A DNA stretch of 64,000 nt from positions 24,074,794-24,138,793 of the forward strand of contig NC_079474.1 in the NCBI RefSeq assembly GCF_026230105.1. Direction: 5' to 3'. Shown one piece after another: positions 50,301-60,479 of this stretch. The notes beneath the pieces are model-generated. The model did not search any database, was not told the origin of the DNA, and worked only from the letters and a program-made list of their open reading frames with translations. Source of the DNA: Diorhabda sublineata. Lineage: Eukaryota > Arthropoda > Insecta > Coleoptera > Chrysomelidae. The translations under genes and the position numbers were made by a program. Every line of letters begins with the position of its first letter. Within the stretch, counting starts at the first letter, position 1.

Positions 50301-51514
50301 TACTAATTTCCACAGCCATTCACTATGTCCTAAATCGGCACAAGAGCGATGCTTCTAATTCAATCTCTGCTCGAAGTTCAAGAAGGGCTTAACGACTTTT
50401 CCGCAACTAAGCCAACTTACGGGAGTATGATCTGACAAGTCATTTTCTCCAATCTCTTGAATAAACTCTCGAACTTATGGGTGTTTTAGCCCTGTGCATT
50501 TGATGAAGTTAACTGATATGATTGGTTTTAGAAATTCAGACAAATTCAAACATTTTCCGTACAAGGACTTTTGATGAATGATACAATGTAAGACTAATGG
50601 TTTTGAACTATCATAATTTTTACAACCCTTGACATAAGTGCGACTACTCCTTTATTTTTTTACCACACATATTTTTGCCACCATCGGTGGTGAGAGATTT
50701 CAAGTTTTCCATCGAGAGCTCTTTTTATTAATAGCATTTTCATCTCTTTTGAAAATATCTGCCTCAGTTATCGTGCCGTGAATACTATCAATATCAAGAA
50801 GTTCTTCATATACTTCATAACTTTTATCTATTCTACTAATAAAAATCAACATCTGAGCAGTTTCTGACACATCAGTTAACTTATCCAAGGCTAGAGAAAA
50901 ATATGATATATTTTCTGCGATGTCTTGCACCCTCCGAGCCACGGTATTTACTGACAAACTGACACCTTTCAATAAATTAAACTTTTTAGGGCATATTTCT
51001 TCAGCTACTGCAATCAAGCATAATTTTAGCATTTCTTCATCAGTGAATGTTTTTCCGATTTTTGCGTTGGTAAACAAAGTTTGCTGCAATTTCAGTTCGC
51101 GCTTCAAAGCTTCAAATTTTTCCGTCCGCAAACTTTCTAAATATTTTGATGATTCGATTCATAGTGACATTTAATGTTATAGTCATTGAGGACAGCTATG
51201 GTTTTATTACAAATTATACATAGCGCCTTATTACTGCACAGGCACATTCGCTTCCTTAGCCTTTTCCACGCAAACTCACTTGCAATGGCGTCCGGGCGCC
51301 GCTAAACTTTGTCTTTGTCGGAAATTACCTAGCCAGTACATGGCATCACTACTCACCACTAGATGTCCTTACGTGTCACAATACACAATAATAATTGAAA
51401 ATGCCTATGTTTGCTTAGGGGTAGGAAGGGCCGAAAAATTAAAATTATTTTGGCCTTTGGAACATATCAGAAAAATTATTCTGACGCCAAGGCTTCAAAG
51501 TTTGGAGACTCCTG
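47383..51514 (-). mobile_element. hAT (Buster-like) DNA transposon, inactive, interrupted by a LINE
   Basis: The ends 'cagagatctacaaactatag' (47383) and 'caaagtttggagactcctg' (to 51514) are inverted repeats of the CAGRGNTCTCCAAACT type. The flanking octamers CTCTAATG and CACTAGAG agree at 5 of 8 positions, and both have the central TA seen in Buster-type hAT targets. The - strand encodes a transposase of the ZBED5/GTF2IRD2 type. It has a BED-like zinc finger ('LCIICNKTIAVLNDYNIKCH', about 51150-51225), then 'RVQDIAENISYFSLALDKLT' (about 50870-50930) and 'LKSLTTDGGKNMCG' (about 50660-50705). A downstream part 'LQMKLNDLKKSAMLKN' lies near 49980-50030. The C-terminal dimerisation region ('YTKNVYRSKLTDYHL') lies at about 47740-47800, beyond the LINE insertion. 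Stops make it a pseudogene. Confidence 0.85.
47872..49947 (+). mobile_element. 5'-truncated LINE inserted in the hAT element
   Basis: Flanked by identical octamers AGAAAATT at 47864-47871 and 49948-49955, and ending in 'aataaagcatttctctctct', so both ends of the insertion are defined. The + strand shows the end of the endonuclease domain ('SELVLCGDLNIAYS', about 47993-48035; 'APTKITKSSSSIIDY', about 48105-48150) and the linker ('NKPWSTKGLCMSAKNMRSLF', about 48443-48500). RT pieces follow: 'YYGFRGTPLARFKSYLTNR' (about 48835-48890) and 'GKICLFADDTSLSW' with the catalytic Asp pair (about 48990-49030). The tail is 'FLGAVVDNSLKWELHIAALS' (about 49217-49275). Stops, frameshifts and a deletion of RT blocks between 48677 and 48830 show that it is dead. 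It belongs to a CR1/Jockey-like lineage with a (TCT)n tail. Confidence 0.88.
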
Positions 51515-51814
51515 CACTAGAGCAAAAAAGAACTTTTTTTTTCGATTGCTTATTCCATAAAATTTGATTGGATTTTCTACGACGACCCTAAACAAAAAAT
51601 GAAGGCGTTACCAGATAATAATGAGTGTTTTAATCGAAATCATTATAATTTAAAAGAAATTATGGTGTAAATTTCAAATCATTGTTGACATCTGAGGACG
51701 AGGAGAGACAGCTAAGTTTCGACGTTGGAGGTACCACGCTCAGGACAGAAAGGATTAGCAGTCAATTGTTGAGAAGAACCTGGTTCTAAAAGGATCGTAG
51801 CACCGGTTAAAGAA
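51515..51814. other. Short unassigned stretch
   Basis: Between the hAT right end and the tyrosine-recombinase remnant. No feature recognised. Confidence 0.4.
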
Positions 51815-52880
51815 AGAAAAGAATGGTGGATAGTGAAAATGACAATCATTCCAGCACTTCCCCTGATATTTCTAAAGCAGCTCCCAATCCTCAACTATAT
51901 ATGAAAAACAATACCGCCTATTTAAAACTTGGGACATCAAAAAAAACCGTAGTAGACTTTTTGAAATGTTGCTAGCGTATTTGTCAGAAAAAAAACAAAA
52001 GTACAGAAGCCACCTACATTTTGGTTTATTTACTCAATGTTAAAATCGACCAATTTAGATACTAGAAACTTTTTGCATATTGGAAAGAGTGGCAGAATGG
52101 TGAGGTACAAAAATAAAAAAATTTTGATCCAAGATAAAATTCTTGAATGAAGCGCCTCATGAATATTATCAGTTAAAGAAAATATAAATTTTGGAATTGT
52201 TGGAGGGTGCCAACAAGACCAACTTAAAATATTCAGGATGATTATTGTTAAAATTCTAAATTTGAAAATGATAAGAAACCGCATCTTAGAATAATTAATA
52301 CTGGCTCTAGATTATTCATCATACTACAGGAAGCGACTGCAGCTCTTCAGCAGTCAAATTTTGCTGCAAAAATTCCTATGGCTACAGGAACATATGTAAA
52401 TTTAACAAGCTCTGAATCACACACTGGTCATTCCTTCAAGCGAACATCAGCTACTCTTTTAAGTAATTCAGGCGCCAATTTGATCTAATTGAAATGACAT
52501 AGGGACTAGAAAAGCTCAAGTGTTGCAGAAGGATATATAGAAGAATTTATTAGTAAAAAAGTTGATATTCTCTAATAGATTTGGGTTCATCTTGTCTCCG
52601 TTGTTGTTCAACCAAATTTCCAATGTTTAGTAATGAAAGAATCTTGAATCTTTCTGAATCCAAAATTGCAATGTCATCAAATGTCACGAGAGTCTCTATC
52701 TTAAATCATAATCCACTCCTATTATAATCTAACATAATACAGAGCCAAAAAAGCTAAAATTTTGATTCAAGATAACATAAAAAACTGAGTATTACTAGCT
52801 GAAGAAAATATTCCAGTGTCACAGAAGGATATATAGAAGAAGCTATTAGTAACAAAATTGACATACCCTAAAAGATTTGG
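51815..52880 (+). pseudogene. Decayed tyrosine recombinase (Crypton-like)
   Basis: A frame starting at about 51824 reads 'MVDSENDNHSSTSPDISKAA' and continues toward 'SKKTVVDFLKC'. Later fragments fit the SAM-like N-terminal domain of insect Crypton-type recombinases ('FEMLLAYLSEKKQKY', 'FLNEAPHEYYQL'). The catalytic C-terminus is clear: 'HTGHSFKRTSATLLSNSGAN' at about 52420-52480, then, in the same frame after stops, 'KSSSVAEGYIEEFISKKVDI' at about 52512-52572. That holds the HxxR box (here HSFK, the Arg position changed) and the nucleophilic Tyr (52534-52536). A second copy of the last block, 'VTEGYIEEAISNKIDI', lies about 296 bp downstream (52818-52865). The enzyme class cuts and religates DNA through a 3'-phosphotyrosine. 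This copy is dead. Confidence 0.75.
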
Positions 52881-53326
52881 GTATTTATTATTAAAAGTAT
52901 AACTGTAAAAAAATTATGTAGTTTATCAGAATTTGAAGATAATTTTAAATGTGAAATAATTAATAAATCTACCACAATGTACTATTAGGTTCTAATTAAC
53001 TGCGATCCTTGATAACATTGAAAAAAGAGTAAAAAGGCTACATGCGAGGATACATAATTTTGACAGTTACTGACAATGACACAAACATTACATTCTATGT
53101 TTTTACAACTTATTTGACAAAATAATGTAATATTGCATAAAAAAGGGATGATGGTTCGGCAGATAATACAATGAGGCACATTTTCCTTGAACGCAAAAAA
53201 CAAACTGACAGTAATTATTTGAGGTGATCAATGATACAAATTTCTACATATATAAATGTAATAGTTCAAATACTCTGTATAGTAATGTATCAAAAAAAAA
53301 GAATACATATTCAAACTATAAGAAAC
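52881..53326. other. AT-rich DNA 3' of PSMA2
   Basis: Probably holds the PSMA2 3' untranslated region on the - strand. I saw no canonical AATAAA at a convincing distance. Confidence 0.4.
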
Positions 53327-53501
53327 TTATGGAATATTGGCTAGAAAATCTTTAACTGTAGCGGGATCAAATCTCTTGAATCCATTAGCATCACAAATGC
53401 CAACTTCAATATTGTCAGAAGTCATCTGTCCTTCGAAACTTTCTTTGAGTGTTAGTATGGCAGTATGAACGGCATCATCCAGTTCCAAGTCTTCACTGTA
53501 T
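53327..53501 (-). CDS. PSMA2: Proteasome subunit alpha type-2, exon 4 (C-terminus)
   Basis: Follows 'aaaataatttcag' on the - strand and encodes 'YSEDLELDDAVHTAILTLKE' then 'SFEGQMTSDNIEVGICDANG' and ends 'DFLANIP', stop TAA (53327-53329). The block is the C-terminal helix and strand of the alpha-2 fold, including 'DNIEVGIC', which is strongly conserved in PSMA2. The split Arg codon with exon 3 is AG/A. The summed exons give 705 nt, i.e. 234 residues, the same length as animal PSMA2. Confidence 0.96.
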
Positions 53502-53569
53502 CTGAAATTATTTTTATTATTATATTATAAATTCAATCCAATATTGTTTTGTTGAATTTAATTTACATA

Positions 53570-53574
<5 letters not shown>

Positions 53575-53636
<62 letters not shown>
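53575..53636. repeat. (TA)n tract
   Basis: About 62 bp of TA dinucleotides directly left of the palindromic element. Confidence 0.95.
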
Positions 53637-53640
<4 letters not shown>

Positions 53641-53681
53641 TTCTTTAATTTCTTATTTATTTGACCTTTTGATATATTAAT

Positions 53682-53926
53682 ACATCTAAATGTTCTTGAT
53701 TTCAGGTCTCTCCTGTTTTAAAATTAGTTTGTTTTTGATGATTTTTAAAAAAAGATAAATTAAGACAATTCGACTTTTTTTGAGTCTTTATAAATATTCA
53801 AAATATTTTGATAAAGACTTAAAGAAAAGTCCAAACGTCAAAATTTATCTTTCTTTTAAAAACTATCAAAAAAAAACTAATTTTGAAACAGAAGAGACCT
53901 AAAATGAATCAAGAACATTTAGATGC
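53682..53926. mobile_element. 245-bp palindromic element (MITE-like) between two (TA)n tracts
   Basis: The left arm begins 'acatctaaatgttcttgatt' and the right arm ends 'aatcaagaacatttagatgc'. The arms pair over roughly 120 bp, including 'caggtctctcctg' with 'cagaagagacct' and 'gacttttttt' with its counterpart near 53810-53840. No coding capacity. It sits exactly between two TA tracts, as expected for an element that targets TA repeats. A related inverted copy lies at 53988-54058 and a weaker relative at 16920-16965. Confidence 0.75.
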
Positions 53927-53929
53927 ATT

Positions 53930-53988
<59 letters not shown>
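53930..53988. repeat. (TA)n tract
   Basis: About 58 bp of TA dinucleotides to the right of the palindromic element. Confidence 0.95.
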
Positions 53989-53990
<2 letters not shown>

Positions 53991-54058
53991 TCTAAGTCTT
54001 TATCAAAATATTTTGAAAATTTATAAAGACTCAAAAAAAGTCGAATAGTCTTAATTTA
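53988..54058. repeat. Partial inverted copy of the palindromic element
   Basis: 'taagtctttatcaaaatatt' and the following 50 bp are the reverse complement of about 53754-53826, with few differences. Confidence 0.8.
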
Positions 54059-54544
54059 TAGCTATATATAGGTATACATAAAATATATATTGTATGTAAT
54101 TTTCTTTATTCCTTCTTCAATTATATACTTGGTGACCAAGTGCTGAAATTAAAAAAAAAAATTGTGATCAAAATAAAAAGGTTCGCAATCATTGTTCTAG
54201 AACTTCGTACAGCAGTGGAATCTCCATAACTCAAAACTAAATTTGAAAAAAAAACTCATTACCTTCAGCTGAAAGCCTAAATATGTGATGAACTGAATAA
54301 TTTGGACTTTGTAATTAAAAAAAATGTTATGACCCTTCGAAATATTTTTAATACATGTTTATAATCTGTAATTTCTAAAAAAGAGATTGTATAAGTCATA
54401 GTTAGTACAACACAATGACTTTTATTTGGAATTTTCTGAAATATGTAATAGATAGAAAATCCAAAATGAATGTTTCTAATCTATTGTGCTTGTCAGTACT
54501 TATTATAATTACATAACATAAAATTAGTAAAAATTTTAATAGTG

Positions 54545-54930
54545 CATTTCTTTTCTCAGAATCATAGGATGATTTCTTTACACTGCCGACTGAAACTGAA
54601 ACTCAGTTACAAAAAGAAGAGCCTATGGATTCCCTAAATTCCTCTTTAAGGGATGTCAGGTATTTACTTTTTAAGTTATATGCATTAAATGAAAACTCCA
54701 AATATGGATATGCACAAAATAAATTAGAAAAAATTGCATCAAAATGAAAAAAAGAAACAGTTTTAGATGTTCAGTTGCCACCAATAATAGCTAAATTACA
54801 AAAAATGGCTGAACAAATACTCAACATCTAGTGCTCAGATAATCAACCAATAATATAATAATTACCCAATGAACAATATTTTGGCATATTAGTAGAGAAT
54901 CTACAGGACATGGTGAGTGAGATAAAAGGT
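54545..54930 (+). other. Unidentified coding-like remnant inside PSMA2 intron 3
   Basis: The + strand reads 'FTLPTETETQLQKEEPMDSL' then 'NSSLRDVRYLLFKLYALNEN' (about 54575-54700), and after a stop 'KKETVLDVQLPPIIAKLQKM' (about 54750-54810) and 'LPNEQYFGILVENLQDMVSE' (about 54865-54925). The composition is protein-like and one frame is mostly kept. It could be the remains of a transposon-encoded protein or a processed pseudogene. I do not recognise the family. Confidence 0.35.
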
Positions 54931-55025
54931 TATTACTAAATCTAATGAAATCAAACAGATTTCAAAACTTATTCTATTCAAATTAAGTTACATTGCTACA
55001 TGGAAAATTGTAAAATATTAAATAC

Positions 55026-55437
55026 CTTTTTTCTAAGAAAGTTTTCCCATTGACATAGTTTTTGCCCATGGCAGTGGCTTTCCAAGCGAAATAGGCACCA
55101 GATGGATCACATTGGAATAGATATGGTCTATTGTTGTCCCATCCACATATGAGCAAAGATACCCCAAAAGGTCTCACGCCTCCAGACTGTGTATATTCTT
55201 GCATCACTGCTGCAACCCTTTGAACTAATTGAACAGTGGGTATAGGTTCATGGTAAACAAGGAAATACTGTTGAGCCATTTTACGAGCTTGTTTGACTAA
55301 CAGACGATAATCAGGGCCCATACCTGAATAAATCATACCTATATGTTTGGTTATCATTTCTACCTTGTGGACACTATGCTCATCATATAAAATAGATTTG
55401 TGCTTATTCTCAGTTGCTATTACAACACCATTTGAAG
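55026..55437 (-). CDS. PSMA2: Proteasome subunit alpha type-2, exon 3
   Basis: The main body of the alpha-2 subunit: 'NGVVIATENKHKSILYDEHS' then 'VHKVEMITKHIGMIYSGMGP', 'VQLVQRVAAVMQEYTQSGGV', 'RPFGVSLLICGWDNNRPYLF', 'SGAYFAWKATAMGKNYVNGK' and 'TFLEK'. It nearly matches animal PSMA2 throughout, including the 'RPFGVS.L..G' block common to alpha subunits. It begins after 'ctttttttag', completing a GCT codon with one base from exon 2, and ends in phase 2 at GTATTT. Unlike catalytic beta subunits, alpha subunits have no N-terminal Thr nucleophile, as is the case here. Confidence 0.97.
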
Positions 55438-55591
55438 CTAAAAAAGGAAAATTATTTTATTCATAATAAATTTTATACTTACAAATTTAGAACTACTTTA
55501 CACTAACCTGTTAGAGATAAAGAAAACATAAAACATTGAATAGTTTCAGTTTAAAATTGATTTAGAGTATTAAAAAACGTATAATACAAAC

Positions 55592-55668
55592 CCTTGATGC
55601 CTACTGAGGGAGCTCCTGCCGCTACTGCTGCAAGAGCATATTCAATTTGCACCAACTTTCCAGACGGG
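55592..55668 (-). CDS. PSMA2: Proteasome subunit alpha type-2, exon 2
   Basis: Encodes '[20 protein letters not shown]' then 'SVGIK'. It holds most of the proteasome alpha-subunit signature (SP.G+..Q.EYA). It starts after 'atattttcag' with C completing the AGC Ser codon, and ends in phase 1 at GTTTGT. Confidence 0.96.
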
Positions 55669-55722
55669 CTGAAAATATATAAAATTATATGAATTACCCA
55701 CTTCATTAATTAATCGGGTTAC

Positions 55723-55763
55723 CTGAAAGTTGTTAAAGAAAAGCTATAGCGCTCTGAAGCCAT
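55723..55763 (-). CDS. PSMA2: Proteasome subunit alpha type-2, exon 1 (start)
   Basis: Start of the 20S proteasome alpha-2 subunit, part of the outer alpha ring that gates substrate entry into the proteolytic chamber in cytosol and nucleus. ATG at 55763 in the context 'gtaaccatggc' gives '[13 protein letters not shown]' plus two bases of Ser. With exon 2 it makes the alpha signature '[20 protein letters not shown]'. The four exons (41, 77, 412 and 175 nt) join without phase conflict to 234 codons plus stop. No frameshift or missing segment, so the gene looks intact. The 5' flank (55764-56100) shows no clear TATA box. Confidence 0.96.
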
Positions 55764-56589
55764 GGTTACTATACGATTACTTGCAAATTAGTCAACAGAA
55801 ATCGAATTCAATGATGACAATCCAAAGTTAGGTTATATTTTTTAATAGCTGCGTTAAAAAGATATACTTTACACATATTACAAAACGAACAATAGTGATT
55901 AGTATGAATTGAGAGAGAAAAATAATCATTCGGATCAAACGAAACGAACAAAATTAACAAGCGTCATCTATGAATTTTAAAGTAAACTGGAGTCAAATTA
56001 TTCTGCTCCACATAATAGTTTTGTGATTTTCTCACAGATGTCGAACCAAGAGATTTATAGCGATGCGTTGGAATAAACTATAAATCTGAAAAGAAAAGAA
56101 TAGGGAATTACTAATTTTAATGAGTATTAGAGATTTTGGAAATTCTTAATAAGTGTTGGAGTTTGAAATGTGGTTTTGTCGATCGACTAATATTTTCTTA
56201 GTATTATCGTAGACATTTGTTTGTAATGATGTCTAAGGATAGTGTTCTGATAGTCAACCTAAAAATATTGGTTATTTACTTTTTTTGAAAGAAGCAGCTT
56301 CGACGATAAAAAATTCGGTAGAACTTTTTAAATGAGTAGTATTAATTCAGTAGTAAACGGTGCAAGAAAAAACATTATAGTAAAAATAGTAAATTAAGGC
56401 GCGTCACACTGGGGCAAAAAGGTCCTATACCTGGCAATAAATCAGGAACTCTATAAATATATTGTGTTATTACTACAAATAAAACACATAGTTAAAATTT
56501 TAAGTTTTATTTTAATTCAAAAAGACACTATCGCAAGATATAAATATTTTCTTCTAGTTATTTATTTACGTGATTACATATCCATACAA
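55764..56589. other. PSMA2 upstream region
   Basis: AT-rich. It should contain the PSMA2 promoter (reading leftward), but no TATA or other motif stands out. Nothing else recognised. Confidence 0.45.
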
Positions 56590-57310
56590 AAAGATACAGC
56601 TATTATGTTTCATCAACTTCAGAATCAAAAGAGCTATTCTTGTCATCGTTCTAACTACCATCGTTGGAATCATTAATGTTGTCAAAACCACAGTGTTGCG
56701 GAAGTCCCGGTTTTAATAAATCCCTTGCTTCTTTCGGAAGGCGCCCAATTTTCTTCTTTTGAAATTTTCTTTTACTGGTTATTACGGGGTCGAAACTCAG
56801 TAAAAATGAATTAAAAATATCCGCGTTGTTTTCTTACGACTATACTTTCTTGAAAAATACTCCCGATATTTTTTAAAATATTTGCTTCTGGCTTCTTAAG
56901 CTTCTTCTGTTGATTGGCCTATAGTAATAACATCAATATCAACACTTTTGATGCTTGCGTTTGTCCAGTAGCTCTTAAACTCATTTGAGCGGCATAATTA
57001 AATACATTTATTGATGAAGACTCTTTCAACTGTTTTGTTTTTAGTCGTTTCGTTCACTCGGGACTAGATTCCAATGGAATTCCTGGGCGACCTTTTTTCC
57101 TTTTAAGAGTCTCTAGATATTCTTTTATTGTAAATAAAATTGATGTATCAAGCCATTCAGCATTATTTTTGAGAAACCTTTGGAAAGCTTTAGAAGTTCT
57201 TCACGTCCACATTTCGGTCGCTTCATTAGTTCATCTTTTAAATAATCAAATTGTTCATCAAATTCATTTTTATTTGAAATAATGAAAAGTTCTCTGTTTG
57301 AAATAAACAT
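56590..57310 (-). pseudogene. Unidentified transposon-like protein remnant
   Basis: From ATG 57310 the - strand reads 'MFISNRELFIISNKNEFDEQ' and 'FDYLKDELMKRPKCGREELL'. After frame changes 'LKRKKGRPGIPLESSPE' (about 57050-57105) carries an AT-hook-like RKKGRPG, followed by 'INVFNYAAQMSLRATGQTQA' (about 56950-57020). This arrangement (a basic 'GRP+.PFE..S.RTK' block followed by 'AA.MSLRA.G+..A') is familiar from insect transposon proteins, but I cannot name the family. Stops and shifts show decay. Confidence 0.35.
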
Positions 57311-58584
57311 GGTGTTTGATTTCGTTCCTCAAATAAAATAATGATAAAATTAAAACATTATTCTTACACTATCTCATTTCTTCAGTACACAGACAAAAAA
57401 AATTTTTTAAAGAAAAGTGCAAGCAAACTAAACAATTTTGAAAAGCTAAAATAATACCAATTATAAAAATTATATTTGAAAACTTTTTTGGAACCCAACT
57501 AAAAGCTTACATATATTTTGGAAAATGTTAAAATAATATTGTTTTATTTTGTTCTTTGTTTTAAATAACTCAACTAAATACATAAACTTTTCTGCGGATA
57601 TAATTTTATTAAAATGTTGCTACGTACCTAAAGTAGAAGGTTCTGTGTGGAAATTCAAATAGAAACTATGGAAATATAGCTTTAAATCCACACAAAAAAA
57701 CAGTACACGTACACCATCCGTAGAAAACTGACTTTAGTACAGGGATTGGTGGTAAACGCTTGGGATTAATGATAACATTTACCTGTGTTATAATTAAGGG
57801 GACAGGAAAAATCATTTAAGGAAAGTGTGAGCCCAAAACTTGTTGCGAGAGCCAAAAAATTGTTGCGAGAGCCCAAAAAAATTGGAGGTGTTGAAAATCC
57901 GTGCAATTTCATGATTAGCGTTTTTTGAAAAGAAAATACAATGTTAAAAAAGGAAGTATATAGAAACGTGCGAAGTTTTTTTTTAAATTTGATATACGTT
58001 ATTTTGGGTTTAAGTCAATTACGCAAATTTTTTTTTAACCACATAAATGTTGATACATTCAATAAGATACTGAAGGAAATTGCTGCATTTGATATAGAAA
58101 ATTGATTATTTTTAAAAAAGATTGTATTTTTGGAGTATTATAGAATATGCTGTAAGATGAGAACACAAAAAAGGGAAAATGAGAATTGAAATCACGTATA
58201 ATGTGAAATTTGAGATACTTATTTTTAAAAATTGCAGCTTCTGAAGTAATTCCTTTCTATAAGTATTTTCATTTCCATTACAATTTCAAATGGGAAATAT
58301 TCTACTTTTTCCTATTTCATGTTTGTATGATTATAATGAAAATGTCTAGGGAAGCAGAATTTTCAATCTGGAGTTTTGCTGAGATTATTTTGTATCTATT
58401 TTTGTTTTACAATTAGTGGGGTGATCGAAATTATAAAGTAAGAGCTTTTAGAATGTATAAAATGAAACAGAGTACTTTTAGTAACGTTTTTATCAAATAT
58501 GTTTGATTTTGATTAATGTTCTAATAGATTGGACTTTCTCTCATAATTACTGCTCTCAGATATACTAAAAGTAACCCATTGATA
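57311..58584. other. AT-rich DNA with a short triplicated repeat
   Basis: 57824-57883 holds three imperfect copies of a ~20-bp unit ('gttgcgagagccaaaaaatt'). Otherwise nothing recognised. Confidence 0.45.
57824..57883. repeat. Three tandem ~20-bp units
   Basis: 'gtgtgagcccaaaactt', 'gttgcgagagccaaaaaatt' and 'gttgcgagagcccaaaaaa' follow one another directly. Confidence 0.8.
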
Positions 58585-58960
58585 TATACACCACACAAAA
58601 ATTATCGCATCACTCATTATTATTCAAATATTTTAAATGTGTTGCCTGTTTTTCGAATTTTATTATTATTACGAATTAAAACACTAATAGATTCGCCTTT
58701 TGTGATATTTATTTTATATCAGTTTAATCTACAAACAAAAAGTTTTATTTACCAAAACATGGAAAATATCAAAAAAGTTGTACAAAACATCTATACAAAA
58801 AAATGAACGGTGCTTAAACTAAAACCAACCCAAGAATTTCTAATAGAGTGTGTTGCCGCCCCTCGCTCTAATTATAGCTTCCATTCATCTTGGAAGGCTT
58901 CTAAACAGGTTCTGGACGTATCCTTGCGGCATGTTTTCCCAGAAGTTAAAAAGTGTTCTT
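58585..58960 (-). mobile_element. Tc1-like transposase C-terminal remnant and end
   Basis: On the - strand, about 58845-58945 reads 'MPQGYVQNLFRSLPR', stop, 'MEAIIRARGGNTLY', stop. That is the C-terminal block of a Tc1-like transposase ('I..LI.SMPRR..A.I.ARGG.T.Y'). The left side, 'cacacaaaaattatcgcatc' at 58591, may be the terminal repeat ('gcgataatttttgtgtg'). The rest of the element is missing. Confidence 0.6.
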
Positions 58961-59764
58961 ATTTTACTGAATTTCTCTTCTTTAAAAACTTAAATATTTT
59001 CGATGAATGATGACACATCTGGAAAACGCTGGTTTATATATTTGCCCATTAATATGTTACATATCACTAAATGTTTGTGCCCAGTAGAAAAACGACGAAA
59101 TTCGAAGAATGATTTTTTTCAGCAATAACTGCGAAATAATAATCTAAAAACAGAGAGCCACCAAATACCAAATACCAAATTTATGTGTATTACGATGCTC
59201 GCAGCTTTATTGAGCTTCTCGTTTCCAGGAGTGTTTACACTAGTTCATTCAGGATGCGAATGCAACATATACAACTTGACCAACTTTCACATTTATTCAT
59301 GAAGAAACACTATTCTATGAAATATTACAATAATTGTAAATAATAAACCTTGTAAAGGCAGAGTAACGATATATTTGATTAAATTAAACTTAAACATGTG
59401 GCTCTTTCTGTGTCTGTCTCTGTTCTCTCTCCTAAGCACACCTTTTAGATTTTAGGTATTTTACTATTTCCAGCAGAATTTTAAGAATACGAGGCATATT
59501 TTTTGAGTGAGTACCATTTGAAAATCCAGCATCTACAATTTTGCGGTTGACATTCCGCGAATTCGCATAGACGCCAGTACCACATTTTTTTCGTTCTTAA
59601 TGTCTAAAATGAAGGTTTAAATGGAAATTGTGTTTACATTACGTACCAAAAATTCTAACATTGGTACTCAAAAACAAGCATTTGCACAGTAATTTCACTT
59701 CTCTGATAGACGGATAACATAGGGTGGCATATATTATATCAGAATAAAAAAATAGTCTATACAA
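58961..59764. other. AT-rich DNA, nothing recognised
   Basis: No gene or repeat that I can support. A CT-rich patch lies at 59400-59440. Confidence 0.4.
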
Positions 59765-60479
59765 TGGCAATACTCGACATCTCGATATTGGCAGCTTTCC
59801 AATTTATATTATATCATCCTTATTAATAGCCCAAGAGCCTAGCTACAAAAAATAGGGTCGACAAGATGCGCGCTGTTTCAGCTTGTAAACCGGAAGAACG
59901 AATTTAGTACATCTCCAAACGGCAATATGAAAATGCCAGCCTAATTTCCCGGACAAAAAAATGGGCGGAAAAACCTCATGTGGTACGCACGTCAAACCTT
60001 TTGTAACTTGAAGTTTGAACCTGAAATAAGAGCGCTGTAACTGAATTGAAAATTATTTTTAATGGCTCCATTCAAAAAGTCTGATAGTGCTACTCAAAAT
60101 TTAAAAAATCAACAGGATTCGATGGAATCTCACAATCATTTTTTAACTCGCGCGCGTTTTTATAGCCGTTATTTTCCGCCTCTTCGAGCCGCCACTGGAA
60201 ACGAGAAAGACGCAAAAAAACGAGCTTCAGTTTTTTTTTAAATTCATTTGCTGCGTTAATTGTCTACCGATTTTGATTTATTTTTTTTTTAATTTCTGAT
60301 TTTTTTTGATAAAATTGCTCAGTAATGATTACCCGCACATGGTACCCCAAGAAACTATGTTTTTTCCTTGAATTAAAATTTTTTATGTCGCATGCATAAT
60401 TTAAATTCAAAAATACGAATGAATGTTTTAAAAAGTTTCAGTTATTTGAACATTGAGTCCAGAATGATGCCATCTTGCA

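Larger units (their letters stand above)
53502..55025 (-). other. PSMA2 intron 3, 1,524 bp
   Basis: GTATTT to TTTCAG on the - strand, phase 2. It contains two (TA)n tracts, a 245-bp palindrome between them, a partial inverted copy of that palindrome, and an unidentified coding-like remnant on the opposite strand (54545-54930). Exons 1-3 are separated by short introns, so this one has clearly been enlarged by insertions. Confidence 0.85.
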
